From positions 62,001 through 126,000 of the forward strand of contig JAHGAU010000002.1 in NCBI GenBank assembly GCA_019925105.1: a stretch of 64,000 nt of DNA. The letters are read 5' to 3'. Position 1 is the stretch's first letter. Each line of letters opens with the position of its first letter. A program made the position numbers and the translations under genes. Source of the stretch: Niebla homalea. Its lineage: Eukaryota > Ascomycota > Lecanoromycetes > Lecanorales > Ramalinaceae. This document shows positions 50,221 through 61,111 of the stretch, one piece after another. The notes under the pieces were generated by a model. The model had not been told where the DNA came from, searched no databases, and saw nothing but the letters and a program-made list of their open reading frames with translations.

Positions 50221-50930
50221 ATGGCCAACAATCCTACCCAAGATCGTTACGAATGCGTTGCATGCATTGAGATTCCACCCCAACTCGTGGACGTGGCTGG
50301 AACACGTTGCAACGATTGTATCGTAAGATCCATTCACTCTGATCATGGTTATTTGGCCCTAGAATAGCCATAGGCTGCAGGTAGACAGGCCCGTTCCCCT
50401 TCCCCGTCTCGTAGTGCTTTATTCTCGAGAACGGCGGGCTTGCCACATACGCCATTCAGTCCCAAACAGAAATGGAAGCCATCCACCAAGCTACACGCTA
50501 GTTTCCAGAAGGAGCTTCCTATGGAAGGAGAAACTAGCCTCCACGATCCTCAACAGATGGTGACACGATTGACTTTGTGCAATATACTTCCACGCTAATG
50601 ATGTGACAGAGGATCCGCGACGAAGATCATGCATTGATCAACCTTACCTCTATCCAAGGGCATGAAGGCAACTTTTGGCAATCGGAACCTCAGGATGATC
50701 ACATGTTGGCTACTGAGGGTGCTGATTATTTCCATTTCGATTTCGGTTTCACCCCCCTGAAGGTGGGTACTCCCATTAGCACCTGAACATCGCGTTTTCT
50801 TCACCGCACAATACTGACTTTCGATGAACAGGACTTGGACCGAGGAATGTCATATGAGTATCCCGACATTGCTCCTAAATCTGACAGCGGCAGCCACGAT
50901 GTTGCGGCTCCACCCACCTTGTTGCCGTGA
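50221..50930 (+). CDS. Predicted four-exon gene with Cys pairs
   Basis: Proposed exons 50221-50317, 50381-50559, 50610-50762 and 50832-50930 with introns of 63, 50 and 69 bp give 175 residues without a stop, and all phases agree. The N-terminus has two Cys pairs, CVAC and CNDC, spaced like the first half of a RING finger, but the following His/Cys ligands are absent, so a functional RING is doubtful. The middle is Ser/Pro/Lys-rich. Exons 3 and 4 are acidic and aromatic (YFHFDFGF). The first donor could instead be GTAAGA five bases downstream, which would break the frame of exon 2. No homologue is recognised. Confidence 0.42.
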
Positions 50931-52627
50931 AGAATGATCGTCGGCAAGCACCATCCTGCCACCGGTCTTGGCAACAATGAATTCCAACATCTCACAGAAA
51001 CCTCTGGATTTCCCACAAGAGACGGATGATCTTCAGGATCTACAATCCTTTCAACACCTCTGTACACGCTAAGATCTGAACGCGTGGTGCTACCAGACGA
51101 CATACGAAAGATCAATTCCATTCCAGCACGCTCGCTCATTCGGGTCTTTCTTCATTCGTTACCACTAATGCTCACACAATTGACTCTTTGAGTTCTTACG
51201 CTTGCAAGTCCAATTCATTGCAAGTGATATGATAGCGTGGCGATTCTTGGCAGGATGACCGCCAGTGAGGAGGTCGGTCGGGAATACATATGGGTAGGAT
51301 TGTTATGTCACTGCTTAATTTCCATAGAAACGATATACTTACCTCGGGAGGATAGCGGTCTTTACACAACTGGAGGGAAGCGCTCAACTAAGATACACAA
51401 GGAGGGTGGCAGTCCAATTGAACATAATATACCGCACATTATTGCCAAGGTCAATCTCGTCAGCCAGCATGCACGTGCTGTCAACTGTCTCACCATCGAC
51501 CCTTTCACATCTTTGCTTCAGGCCCTGGCCCTTGTTAGGAAGATTACTGCTCCAGCCATCTACCTGCTCCTGCCGCAGGCTGACAGCACTCCCCTTTCTT
51601 CTCGATCCCTCAAACTTTATTTCCCAATTTCCTTGGGCGAGTTCTTACATCTCATCATTATTACGGGGTCAATTTACCTGAACAAGCACTCACCCTGGCG
51701 TTGACCCTAGGCTGATGATCCCGCAAGACCCGTTCTGCCCTGACCGGAAGGATCAAATTTCCCAGCCATTTTATTTCCTGATCAATCAATTCCGCCGGTT
51801 TCAAAAGGAAGGCATCGGTGACAAGTCTCAACCCTTTCATGAATAACTACATAGTTCAACAAAGAAGTGAACTTCAATCCCATCGGTATGCGCAGAACAC
51901 GAGTCCCCAGGAGCGCGGTTCAATCCTTCATCAGGCGCATTAGTCCAAAGCGAGCTAGTGATCAACAGGCCACGCTATTAACAATTTAAAATGCAGCTTC
52001 CCTGCACGTCAGACACGTTTTGGGAATATACTCGCTAGATTTGCACACGCCGCGTATCTACAAGTTCCCCATTTCAGCGTGATGGATAGACGACTGAGAA
52101 GATCTTCCTCCCCTCTTTTCAATCTATTTACACCGTTACGTGTTTGCTACACTCGCCAGCAAGAGGCGTGGCAATTACACAATGCCTACAAAAAAAAGGG
52201 TTGAATATCACTGAGATCTTCCAACATTGTTTTTATGAAAAGATTGTGAGTTCAATCGATCTTTCAAATATCATACACACACGACTTGACCAGCCCGAGA
52301 ATGCTGACAAGCCACCCCATCCCCCCTTCTCCACCCTTTACCCTTTGCGTCCCTCATGTCTCCATCCACTGAAATACGCAACGCGACTGACCACAACCCA
52401 ACCAAACCATACATTTTTCACTTACATACGTACAAGCACAATGAGTTCCATGAATATTTCCCGTGAGGCATGCAATTATCTACGTCATCACTTTATTACT
52501 CATTCCTTCCTGAATGGCGCACAGGGCGGACAATACCTTTCGGGTTTCATGAAGCAGCCTTGACCATGCAGTCCCCCTCTCACACGTGCCTATTCCTACC
52601 TCTCCAAGACCTGATCCACCAACCGTT
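50931..52627. other. Intergenic region
   Basis: Frames up to 155 codons (plus, near 51237-51704) are open but without recognisable domain or ATG-proximal features. No gene supported. Confidence 0.4.
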
Positions 52628-53154
52628 TCACATCCCCTGCAACCCTAGCGTCGACAGCCTACCCTCCCTGATCTTCCCTTTGCGCTGCTTCAACTCATTG
52701 ACATCCCAATTCACCCACGCCACCATCCCCTTCAACAACTCCACCTCGATACTAGCCAAGCAGACCGTGAAATTGCCCGGCAGGTCACCTACAGCATCGT
52801 GCCTCATCATGCACGTTCGTCCTCTCCAACCAGAACGCCATGAGGGGAACGAAAACAACCGGTCTCACCATCATCCATCGCAAACTTGCCCCCCCCAAGC
52901 CCCTTCAACCTCAGCAGCATCTCCGTCTCCCGAAAGCCCGGACGCACCTGCTGCTGCAATCCTCCACCCCCGTGGTTTTCCACGCCCAGCGCCTCGTCGA
53001 ACACCTTCCCCCCGCAAGCTTACCGACCGGTCGCATATCATTGCCGCAGAAACCCCGGAACGCACGGGCTGATGTGACCGCCGGGGCGCTGGGGCGGTTC
53101 CGTCATTGTCATCGTCGTAGTCGTCGCCGTCGCCGAAAACGGCTTGCATGACAT
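52628..53154 (-). pseudogene. Probable two-exon pseudogene with two nonsense codons
   Basis: Minus-strand frame from an ATG at 53154 reads as protein to a GT donor at 52868, then a second exon 52628-52788 after an 80-bp intron. The splice joins FAMDDG to DLPGNFTV and runs to a TGA at 52628. The first exon is interrupted by TGA (53038-53040) and TAA (53020-53022), in frame and only five codons apart. Both could come from C-to-T change on the coding strand (CGA and CAA). The flanking codons stay in one frame. Either this is a recently silenced gene, or the first part is an unrelated open stretch and translation starts further in. Family not recognised. Confidence 0.38.
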
Positions 53155-54178
53155 TTCAACGCCCCTATCACATCAGCTTCGAACCCCCCAACACCACCCC
53201 CTACACCCCACTCTGGTACCGTGCAGGTCAAACCCTTCCCTTCCCTTCCCCTGATCCCCACCCCCAGCCCCCCAGCAACACCAGCAGTGGGGGCAGAGCG
53301 AGATGGGGCTGGGTAGTAAGGAGTAAGTGTGGTGGGCTTTTGTGCGACATGGTGTAGGGACGACGACGAGGAGGGACTCCTGTGGGATTTGGTTTCTTGG
53401 GTGTAGATAGGAGGGGGAGGGGGAGGGATCGAGTTCGGGGTATTGGACGGAAGATAGGAGAGGGATGGGGGAAAGCTTCACAAAAAAAAAAACAAAAAAC
53501 GTTTGACCAGGTAGGTAGAGGTAGGGAGGGAGGGTCTCGCACTTGCACAAGCCACCGGTCAACACCACAGTTTCTTAGACGTTGCTCCGCCTCAATCGTT
53601 TTCTCGTCAGGAACCCCTGATAATGTATGCCCTGGTCGTGTAACAAACCATGCAATGAACCGGACGAGCCATGGAACCCAAGAGACACGTATATGTAGCA
53701 GGAGTTTCCATCGCTGGAGGGGCCGCATTCGGGCTTTTGCCTTGCATGCCCCGTTTTAACAGCCTGTGCTGCAATAATGATGTCAAAAGCACATGCGAGT
53801 TGGTAAGCTGGGGGGAAGAAACTGGCTCAGCTCCTGTGCCCATATTGCCGGATTACAGTAGTGAGAGTTTGCCGCGAGAGGATGGGGGCATGGGAGGGAC
53901 AGTGTGATCTTGATGTAGGCTGCAGAACGTGAACTGTTCTCCTGGGCCCGCGAAACCGGGGCGTGATATGGTGGTGGGACTGTCATTCAATCTTTCAAAT
54001 ATGGGAGGAAAGATCGTAACACGCACCGCATACGTCGACATTCGTTATTGAAGTCACTTGCATTCTACAGGCATCGAAAAGCTGGAAGCTGTGTGACCAG
54101 CGAGGCCTCGTAAAATGGACAAGAAGATGATGCCGTGGCCTGATTCAAGCCGAAAGCTGACATACGCACCGTCCAGAC
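53155..54178. other. Intergenic region
   Basis: Contains a purine-rich, G-rich block near 53380-53480 and an A-run interrupted by C near 53482-53500. No gene supported. Confidence 0.45.
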
Positions 54179-55725
54179 TCAGAACTCATGAAACATCCTC
54201 TGCTCTCCTGTTCCTGAATTCCTTCCCAGAACCCTCCAGACCAAAATCAAACCCAGCGACAGAAACATGCCAGCTATCAAGCCCTCCCATTGGTGCATTG
54301 CCACACTCCTCACCTTGGCCTTCACCACATTGATCCACACAGTCTGACCTTTCCCCCTAATCGCAGTCCTCAGGCCCGGAAGCCCATCAAGAGATGCGGC
54401 ATTGTTAGCGGCCTGGTAATCGAGCAGCTCGTTGCGCTCGATCCTGGTGTGTGCCCAGCTTGCCATGGTATCGCGATCGCGCCACTTGTTATCTCCAGCG
54501 AAAGACTTCTCGGAACCTTGGGCGACAGTAGCCGCAGCTTCGGAGGAGATGCTCGGGGGCCCGTTCTGTTGGTTTGAGGCAGGGGAAGCAGGGTTGAAGA
54601 GGGGAACACCGTAGCCGCAAGAGGTTTGAACCTGTTGCAAAGATATTAGTCAAACGGCAGAGTATTGACGTGAAGACTGCATTGAAGACACTGAGAGGAG
54701 GATTGAACCGGTGAAACAGAGGGAAGAGGGAAAAGGGAAAAGGGAAAAGGGGAAAGCTGTACCTTGAAGACATCGAGGAGAATGACAGCACGAGCGCCTT
54801 CCATCACACTTTGGCCCTTGCCCATGTTTTTGAGCAGTGAAGGAAATCTTGGAGAGTCCCACTCGACGACACGGGCTGTTGAGTGATTCAGCATCAGTAG
54901 GGTGCGATCCATGGACCGGCTCTGCTATCTTGCCTCGAATTGAGAAGCGAACCAAGTAATCAGGAAACTAGGTACGGGAAATACAAGGAATCATTATGCT
55001 TCAGGAAATCTTCTGCAACAATTTTTGTGATGTGCTATCGTCGTTTTGCCATCCTGAGCCCAGATCTCAAGATTGACTCTTCGCTCAGACAAGATTCGTT
55101 TTAAATAAATGACGACTAAAGACGTACGTTGATACAAAAAGATATCATTGATCACCAATAGCAATCACGACACAAAGGAGGAAGAGCAAGGCATCACACT
55201 CACCCCTACAAAACCACCTCAGAATCCTCGGGCTCTTCTCAAAGCTGCAGAACATGACGGTCACCCGTCCATTCTCATACGCATGGCTGATGGTCTCACA
55301 TCCGGACCCTGTGCCATCGACATAAGCGGCGTGATTGGGGTCGAAGACACTGAGGCTGGCGGAGGGGAGGCCTTTGGGGGAAACATTGACGTGGGTATAT
55401 TTGTTGTGGATCGGGGCGGAAGCGGTGAAGAAGAGGGGCTGTGCGAGGGCCTGGTTTGGGAGGGTAAGTAAGAGCAAAGGCAGAGGCTCGAACGCAAGAT
55501 TGTGGGCAGATGGTGCAGATGGTGGTGATGGTGGTGATGGTGGTGGGTAGAGCGAAGCCCAGGTTTCCACACTGTTCGTTAAGATTAAGAGAATGAAGAT
55601 TAAGAACAACAAGACTGGATTATCTTTTGCTTTTTGAGAAAGAAAGGCATATGTTGAGACACTAAGAAAAGTAGACTCACCCACTCCTCGAGATTCTTAG
55701 GTATCGTATCGTAGTATTGGGGCAT
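54179..55725 (-). CDS. Pyridoxamine 5'-phosphate oxidase-like FMN-fold protein
   Basis: Four exons (55681-55725, 55204-55450, 54763-54875, 54179-54631) give 285 residues. MPQYYDTIPKNLEEW joins ALAQPLFFTASAP, followed by NVSPKGLP, DGTGSGCETISHAYENGRVT and MFCSFEKSPRILR, then RVVEWDSPRF and QTSCGYGVP. These are signature blocks of the fungal PNPOx-like family (yeast Ylr456w/Ypr172w type), a split-barrel flavin fold of unproven substrate. The C-terminal 40 residues carry a hydrophobic segment (GLIAGMFLSLGLILVW) that may anchor it in a membrane. The first intron is long for this genome (230 bp) and contains a GGTGAT-type repeat; the third (131 bp) contains AAAAGGG repeats. Confidence 0.88.
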
Positions 55726-56314
55726 CTTGAATTTAGTTATGCGATGCTGAGATTTCGGGGAAATTGGCCCATCGACTGCTTCGTCTATGAGATACTGTCA
55801 CGAATCAAGCAGGGCACCAGTAAGGGGACAGGGTTGTATGTTTATATCGAATGCTGGACATTTTATGGCTGTATGTATGTATTCCGAGATGCGTGAGTCA
55901 GGGCACGATAATGGTCCGCTCCCTCCGAAATCGGCAGGTGTGATGGCTGTTTGATTGATTAAACGTTCAAGATCAAGGCCCCTTCCCCAGATCGAGTGTT
56001 GGCCTAGAGCGCATCACGTAGGCTGAGAATAATCGTTGGTGAGGCTCTTGTTGAATGGTTATACATCTCATCAATCATGGCTCTTATGTAGGCATGTTAC
56101 AGGGATGAATGTACATTCTACACAAACGAACATCATGAACATCTTAATCTCCCACAGCTGCTTTCACCTCGTACAGCCGCCATTCTCTCCAGCAATTGAA
56201 ATCTTGCCATCCGCCTCGGAGATGGTCTGGCGTGTGGATGTACTTGAACGCCGATCGATCGCTCGTGATATGCCTGGGGTATCTCATAAGACATGGTCAT
56301 CAAAAAAGGGGATT
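55726..56314. other. Intergenic spacer
   Basis: Holds the promoter of the PNPOx-like gene and the 3' flank of SIT4, both on the minus strand. No other gene supported. Confidence 0.5.
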
Positions 56315-57768
56315 TCACAAGAAGTATTCCGTGCGTCGTGGATTAGCAGCAGGGACATGCCGGTCCTTGTCCGACACTGCTGAGAACATATTCCATTTGG
56401 GGATGAGGTCCTCGTCCAGGTTCATAATTGCAGCAATGTTCCCACATCGGTAGCAGTAATTCGGGGCAGACCAGACAGTCACGACCGATTTATCGCCAAA
56501 GTGCGTCTGCCATGTGTTTAGCATTCATCTGCAAAGGAGACTGAGGGCTGCAGTGTGTACCTTGTAGCCTTCGTTGACCAGCTGATGTGCCCTCGCGATC
56601 AGCTCAAAGCCATTCACATGATTGAATTCCGTCGCGACCTTGTCTCCAAACAGCCACCCCGCTCCTCGAGGACTCACTGCCCATGTGCCCACATCTTCTG
56701 GATCGCTCCACACCAGGTCACAGAATGCGCCTTCATGAGGAATCTCTTGTGCTCTTGCGATGACCCGGATCTGATCGAGTGTTCGGATCTCCGGGCTGAG
56801 GCCGCCATGCACGCACAAGACTTTCCCATCAATCACCGCACCGAGTACTAGGAAGTCGAAGACCTGACAGCATGCTTTCCACACGGAAGCGTTGCCGTAC
56901 TTCTGTTGGCACTCCTCGTAGAAACCGTAAACTTGGGTGATTTGTCGAGATTCGTGGTTACCGCGTACGAGGGTGATGCGGTCAGGGTATCTTTGAATAG
57001 TAATTGATCAGCCATGGTTGGGCCAGCCATTTCGGCGCGAGCGAGCAATACCTGGCTTTCAAACAGAGTAGTAATGTGAGCGTTTCAAGACTGAAGTAGC
57101 CTCTGTCCACAAAGTCTCCCAGGAAGACGTAGTTCTGATTGCCTGGGATGCCCGTGTGACCCTCCTTGTTTACCCCCAGCATTTCCCCCTGTCTCGTAGG
57201 TGGTCGCCCTCGCTCTTCCTCCTCCTCGTTTTCCACATCGTCATCATCATCCTCGGTCGGGCTTATAATGTTGTCTTCACTCTTGTCTGGCTTTAATTCG
57301 TTCTCCTTCTTATCCTTCTTCGCTCTTATCTTCTTCTTCAACTTCGGATTCGTGATTTCGGTCGGAGGTTCAATATCGTCGGATGTGATTACACCGGCAG
57401 GACTGGGTGATGCGTGTGCTGGTCTCTCGGTGCCGGGGATACCACCAGCCACCCGAAAAAGCTCCAATACATCGTAGAATTGGCCGTGAAGATCACCGCA
57501 GACAGTTACTGGGGTAGATACGGGTTGTATGTTCGACTCTGGCAATGTTGTTCAGATGTGGACACCACCAAACATCAAATCAGACAATGAGGTGGCAAGG
57601 ATGATGTCTACCTTCCATCAAGTATTCTTTACATATCTCACATAGCTTCTTCATCACGCCCTCGGGCAAGTACTTGTTTTGCATCGCTTTCTCCAGCCAT
57701 TCGTCCACACCGGCATTCTTGCTGAGCTTGGCCGGGCCAGGCTTGGGTAGTTTCTTGCTATCTGACAT
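56315..57768 (-). CDS. SIT4: PP6/Sit4-type Ser/Thr phosphatase catalytic subunit
   Basis: PP2A-family phosphatase of the PP6/Sit4 branch, acting with SAP-type subunits in cell-cycle, TOR and cell-wall signalling. Four exons (57612-57768, 57052-57538, 56561-56990, 56315-56506) give 421 residues. Metal-binding motifs GDLHGQ, GDFVDRG and GNHE are intact, as are [37 protein letters not shown] and [11 protein letters not shown], with the methylatable C-terminus YFL. The match to LVWSDPEDV and AGWLFG favours PP6 over PP4 or Ppg1. About 97 extra residues sit between GDLHGQ and GDFVDRG; they are first Pro/Thr-rich, then Lys-rich, then a run of Asp/Glu. Divergent from UPF3. Confidence 0.93.
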
Positions 57769-58168
57769 TATATCGGAATAACAGAGCGCACGAGGAGACA
57801 ACAAGCGGTCTCCAATCAGGTGAGGACCGCTGTCGGAATCCGTGGAGAAGGTGACACTCTCGAGCTTTTTTGCTAAGGCCCTTTGCTGGGCGATGATTGG
57901 TCCTGTGACAAAGGAAAGGGCAGAATCTTAATGTGAGGATACATACGGAATTAATAAATGTGGGATGTGGCCGAGGCAGTTTCTCCGCCTCCGGCTCCCA
58001 GCTCGAGAAAGATCCACCAAGTACCATACTTTATTTGTTTATTCCACCTGCATCTGAAGCTTTACTCTGCTCCTCGATCTAGCTCGGTGAATCAGTCTAA
58101 AAGGCCATCATCTGAACAGATGCTTGAACAAAGCCCTTCGCCCCTCCTGCTCACACCTATCAACACGA
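57769..58168. promoter_or_regulatory. Bidirectional promoter SIT4/UPF3
   Basis: 400 bp between the start codons of SIT4 (minus) and UPF3 (plus). No clear TATA box; no other gene. Confidence 0.5.
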
Positions 58169-60178
58169 ATGGCAGCACCTCCGCGCGTCTCAATTGCTAA
58201 GCCAAATCGATCCAGCGGAGTGCTCTCTGTCCCAGCTTCCGTTACCCAAAAGAAGACAGGCAATGTCTCTGAGCGTGCGTCATCCACCTCAGCAGTCCGT
58301 CTGAAGCTTCTCGTCCGAAGACTCCCCCCAGGCTTGACACAGACGGAATTCGAAGAAGCTGTGGGGCCAGACTGGAAGATTGGTGGGGGAAAAGTATCCT
58401 GGGCGTCGTACAAGCCGGGCAAGATATCGAATGAGTGAGAGGGCTCCTGGTCTCTTGTACGAGCTGTCGCGAGATAAACAATACTAATACCTTCCCTCAT
58501 CAGTCCTGCTAAACCCTCCCGGCCATCGCGGGCATACCTCTACCTCACCAAACAGGAACACATTAATGCTCTTTCAGATAAAGTGCGCAACACCGCCTTC
58601 GTTGACGCCAAAGGATCAATCAGGGATGTCAGTCTCTTGGGTCCACCTTCAGTAGAGTTCGCGCCCTATGGACGAGTTCCCAACGGGCGACCTCGCAAGG
58701 ATGGCCGCCAGGGCACCATAGATCAAGATCCAGAGTTCATTGATTTCTTGGAGAGCCTCACCAACCCTGTCACCAAGCCCTCAAAGCCAGCTGAGCAGGA
58801 AAATGATGGCATCAAGGGGCAAGAGAAGGTCACGGTGACTCCGTTGGTGCAATTCCTGAAGGACAAGAAAGCCAACAAGGGTAAAGAAAGTGTAGCCGCA
58901 AAGAATGCAAAGCAAGCTCGTCTGGAGAAGGAGAACAAAACAGCCGCAGCCAAGGAGAACACGCAGACAGCACAATCGCCCAAAAAGAAGAGCGCACAGG
59001 CCGTCAAGGTTGAACAGGTCGCCCGAGATGCGGTGAAAGCGTTGAACAAACAGGTTGTCAATGCGAAGGCACCGGCTGTTCCGCCATCAGCACCAAAGGA
59101 GCACAATCAGACTGTCGCACCGGCTGTTGCTCCCAACAGTGCAGCCAACTCCGCTCTAGCAGGCAAACAGCGGGAGCGTGGGAACGCGAGTGCAGCAGCT
59201 AGGATACTACAACGCGATCTCGGCATTGGCGGCAATCCACGAGGCCGCGCTGGAAGGCTTGGAGCAGCAGCGAATGGTCCTGGCAGGAACCTTACAAACA
59301 CACAAGCACCGACCAAAACAACCTCACCCGCTATCGCTTCTACAGCCGCTGCTGCCTCCACACATGCAGCGCCAGCGACTGCGGATGCCAGCACGCCCTC
59401 AACAACCCCGAACTCACCGACTGAAGCTCAGAAACCAGATACAGTCCAGCCTCCAAGAGGGCCTGCAGCAGCTCGCGCTCAGCCACCCAGATCGACATCC
59501 ACCGCACCGCCCCAGCAACCGCCCGCCATCAATAAACCCACGCCACCGCCCTCCACAGCAACCCAAGCCTTCCTGAAACACGCCAATCCCTCCCAAGGTA
59601 TTACAGAGCCCCTCCTCGAAGAAGCCTTCAAACCCTTCGGCGCCATCTCGAAAGTCGAGATCGACAAGAAAAAGGGCTTCGCCTACGTCGACTTCACCGA
59701 GCCCGACTCCCTACAACGAGCCATCAAGGCCAGTCCCGTCAAAGTGGCTCAAGGCTCCGTGCAGATACTCGAACGCAAGACCGGATCAACATTGCAGGCG
59801 AGGAATAATGCGAGGGGAAACAACAATGCCATGGTGAATAGTGGGAGCGGTAACAGGGGTGGTGCTGGAGGAGGAGGAGGAGGAGCACCGTTGCAGCATA
59901 CTCCGAGAGGCGGCGGGCCCATGATGAATGCGAGAGGTGGGATCAACAATCGGGGCGGCGGCGGTATCAACATGGGAGGAGGAAGAGGAGGTAATATGCG
60001 GGGACGAGGCGGTATGGGTAGAGGTGGTGGAGCTGGACATGTTGCTTCTTCTGCCAACAAGGCTGCACCGGCACAAAAAGTGGGTGGAGCCTCGTCATCT
60101 TCAGCCCAAATTCAGGATCCACCGCCTCCTGCGGCCCCTGCACAGGCATCGACGACCACAGAGCAGTCTGGAGGTTGA
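58169..60178 (+). CDS. UPF3: Nonsense-mediated decay factor Upf3 with C-terminal RRM
   Basis: Upf3 links exon junctions and terminating ribosomes to Upf2/Upf1 in nonsense-mediated mRNA decay. Two exons (58169-58434, 58504-60178) with a 69-bp intron carrying a perfect TACTAAT branch site give 646 residues. The Smg4/UPF3 domain (about 40-165) shows KLLVRRLPPGLTQTEFEEAV, SRAYLYL, VEFAPYGRVP, and DPEFIDFLESL. A Lys/Ala-rich linker with a KENKTAAAKEN helix follows. Residues of about 440-515 form an RRM (ITEPLLEEAFKPFGAISKVEI, RNP1-like KGFAYVDF). The tail is a Gly/Arg/Asn-rich RGG region. Fungal Upf3 proteins of this longer form differ from short yeast Upf3. Confidence 0.92.
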
Positions 60179-60472
60179 AGAGCACGTGGGTGGACGATCG
60201 ATCTGCTTCCATCGATAATGCATGACATTCTCGCGACCAGCGATCTCGATATCAAAGTCGCCTTGGCCGTACACTCCATGAGCGAACATGGAGAGGATGC
60301 GACACAAAACCACGGGAATGAAAGAGAGGAGTGCCAAAGTCCAGCAGGATGACCCTGGCATCACCCCCGTGTCCTCGAATATTGTCCTGCGCGGGCCTTT
60401 TCGAGGCCCAGTATGGACGGAGCAAGCCTTGCGTCATGGAAACATGCTACAACGTGCTGCGTATGAAGCCGG

Positions 60473-60515
60473 AAGGATGGAAGGATGGAAGGATGGAAGG
60501 AAGGAAGGAAGGAAA
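60473..60515. repeat. GGAT/GGAA microsatellite
   Basis: GGAAGGAT units followed by (GGAA)n, pure purine-rich repeat on the plus strand, about 300 bp after the UPF3 stop codon. Confidence 0.9.
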
Positions 60516-61055
60516 GGGTTGACGTGACGTAGAGATGGTGTCTATTAAATCAAATATCACTACCTGCATGCTCGAAATGCTTCTCCCACTTAATGCTCCT
60601 GTGGTCTAGCTATGCAGCCCTTCAACCCTGACAGCGTGTAAAGGCCTGTATATGCCTGATCCCTCCACCCATTTACCCTGAACCACTTATCCATCCATGA
60701 ATGAATGAATGATGACCCTTGAAACCTCCCCTCCAAGCCCCCAAATCTACCCTTTTCCTATTTGCCGATAAACGTCTGAGCCTGAAGGATAAGCCGATAT
60801 AAGGCTCACTCCCACACCTCCCCCATCCGACCCTCGCAAAATCGCCCCGCCACCCGCAAAGCCCCGTAAAAACGTTGCGAGCCGATCCCCTCCTCTTCCC
60901 CCCTTCCCCCCGGTCCACTAAAGTCTTACCTGCATCATCTCCTTGAACCCGTATTTCGGACACCGAAAGATGATTGCACAACCACGTACATAACATCCCG
61001 TTATCTTGTCATCACTCAATCCCACATAGTCTGTGGGGAAATTTTGCTTTTTGGG

Positions 61056-61111
61056 GAGAGAGAGAGAGAGAAAGAGAGGGGAAAAGAGAGGGGGAGGGGG
61101 AGCGGGAAGAG
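61056..61111. repeat. Purine-only GA-rich tract
   Basis: Long run of G and A with (GA)n at its left end, then GGGGA-type units; almost without pyrimidines on the plus strand. Confidence 0.85.

Noticed and set aside
51237..51704. 155-codon plus-strand frame as a gene
   Set aside because: Composition is not protein-like, there is no domain, and no splice signals extend it.
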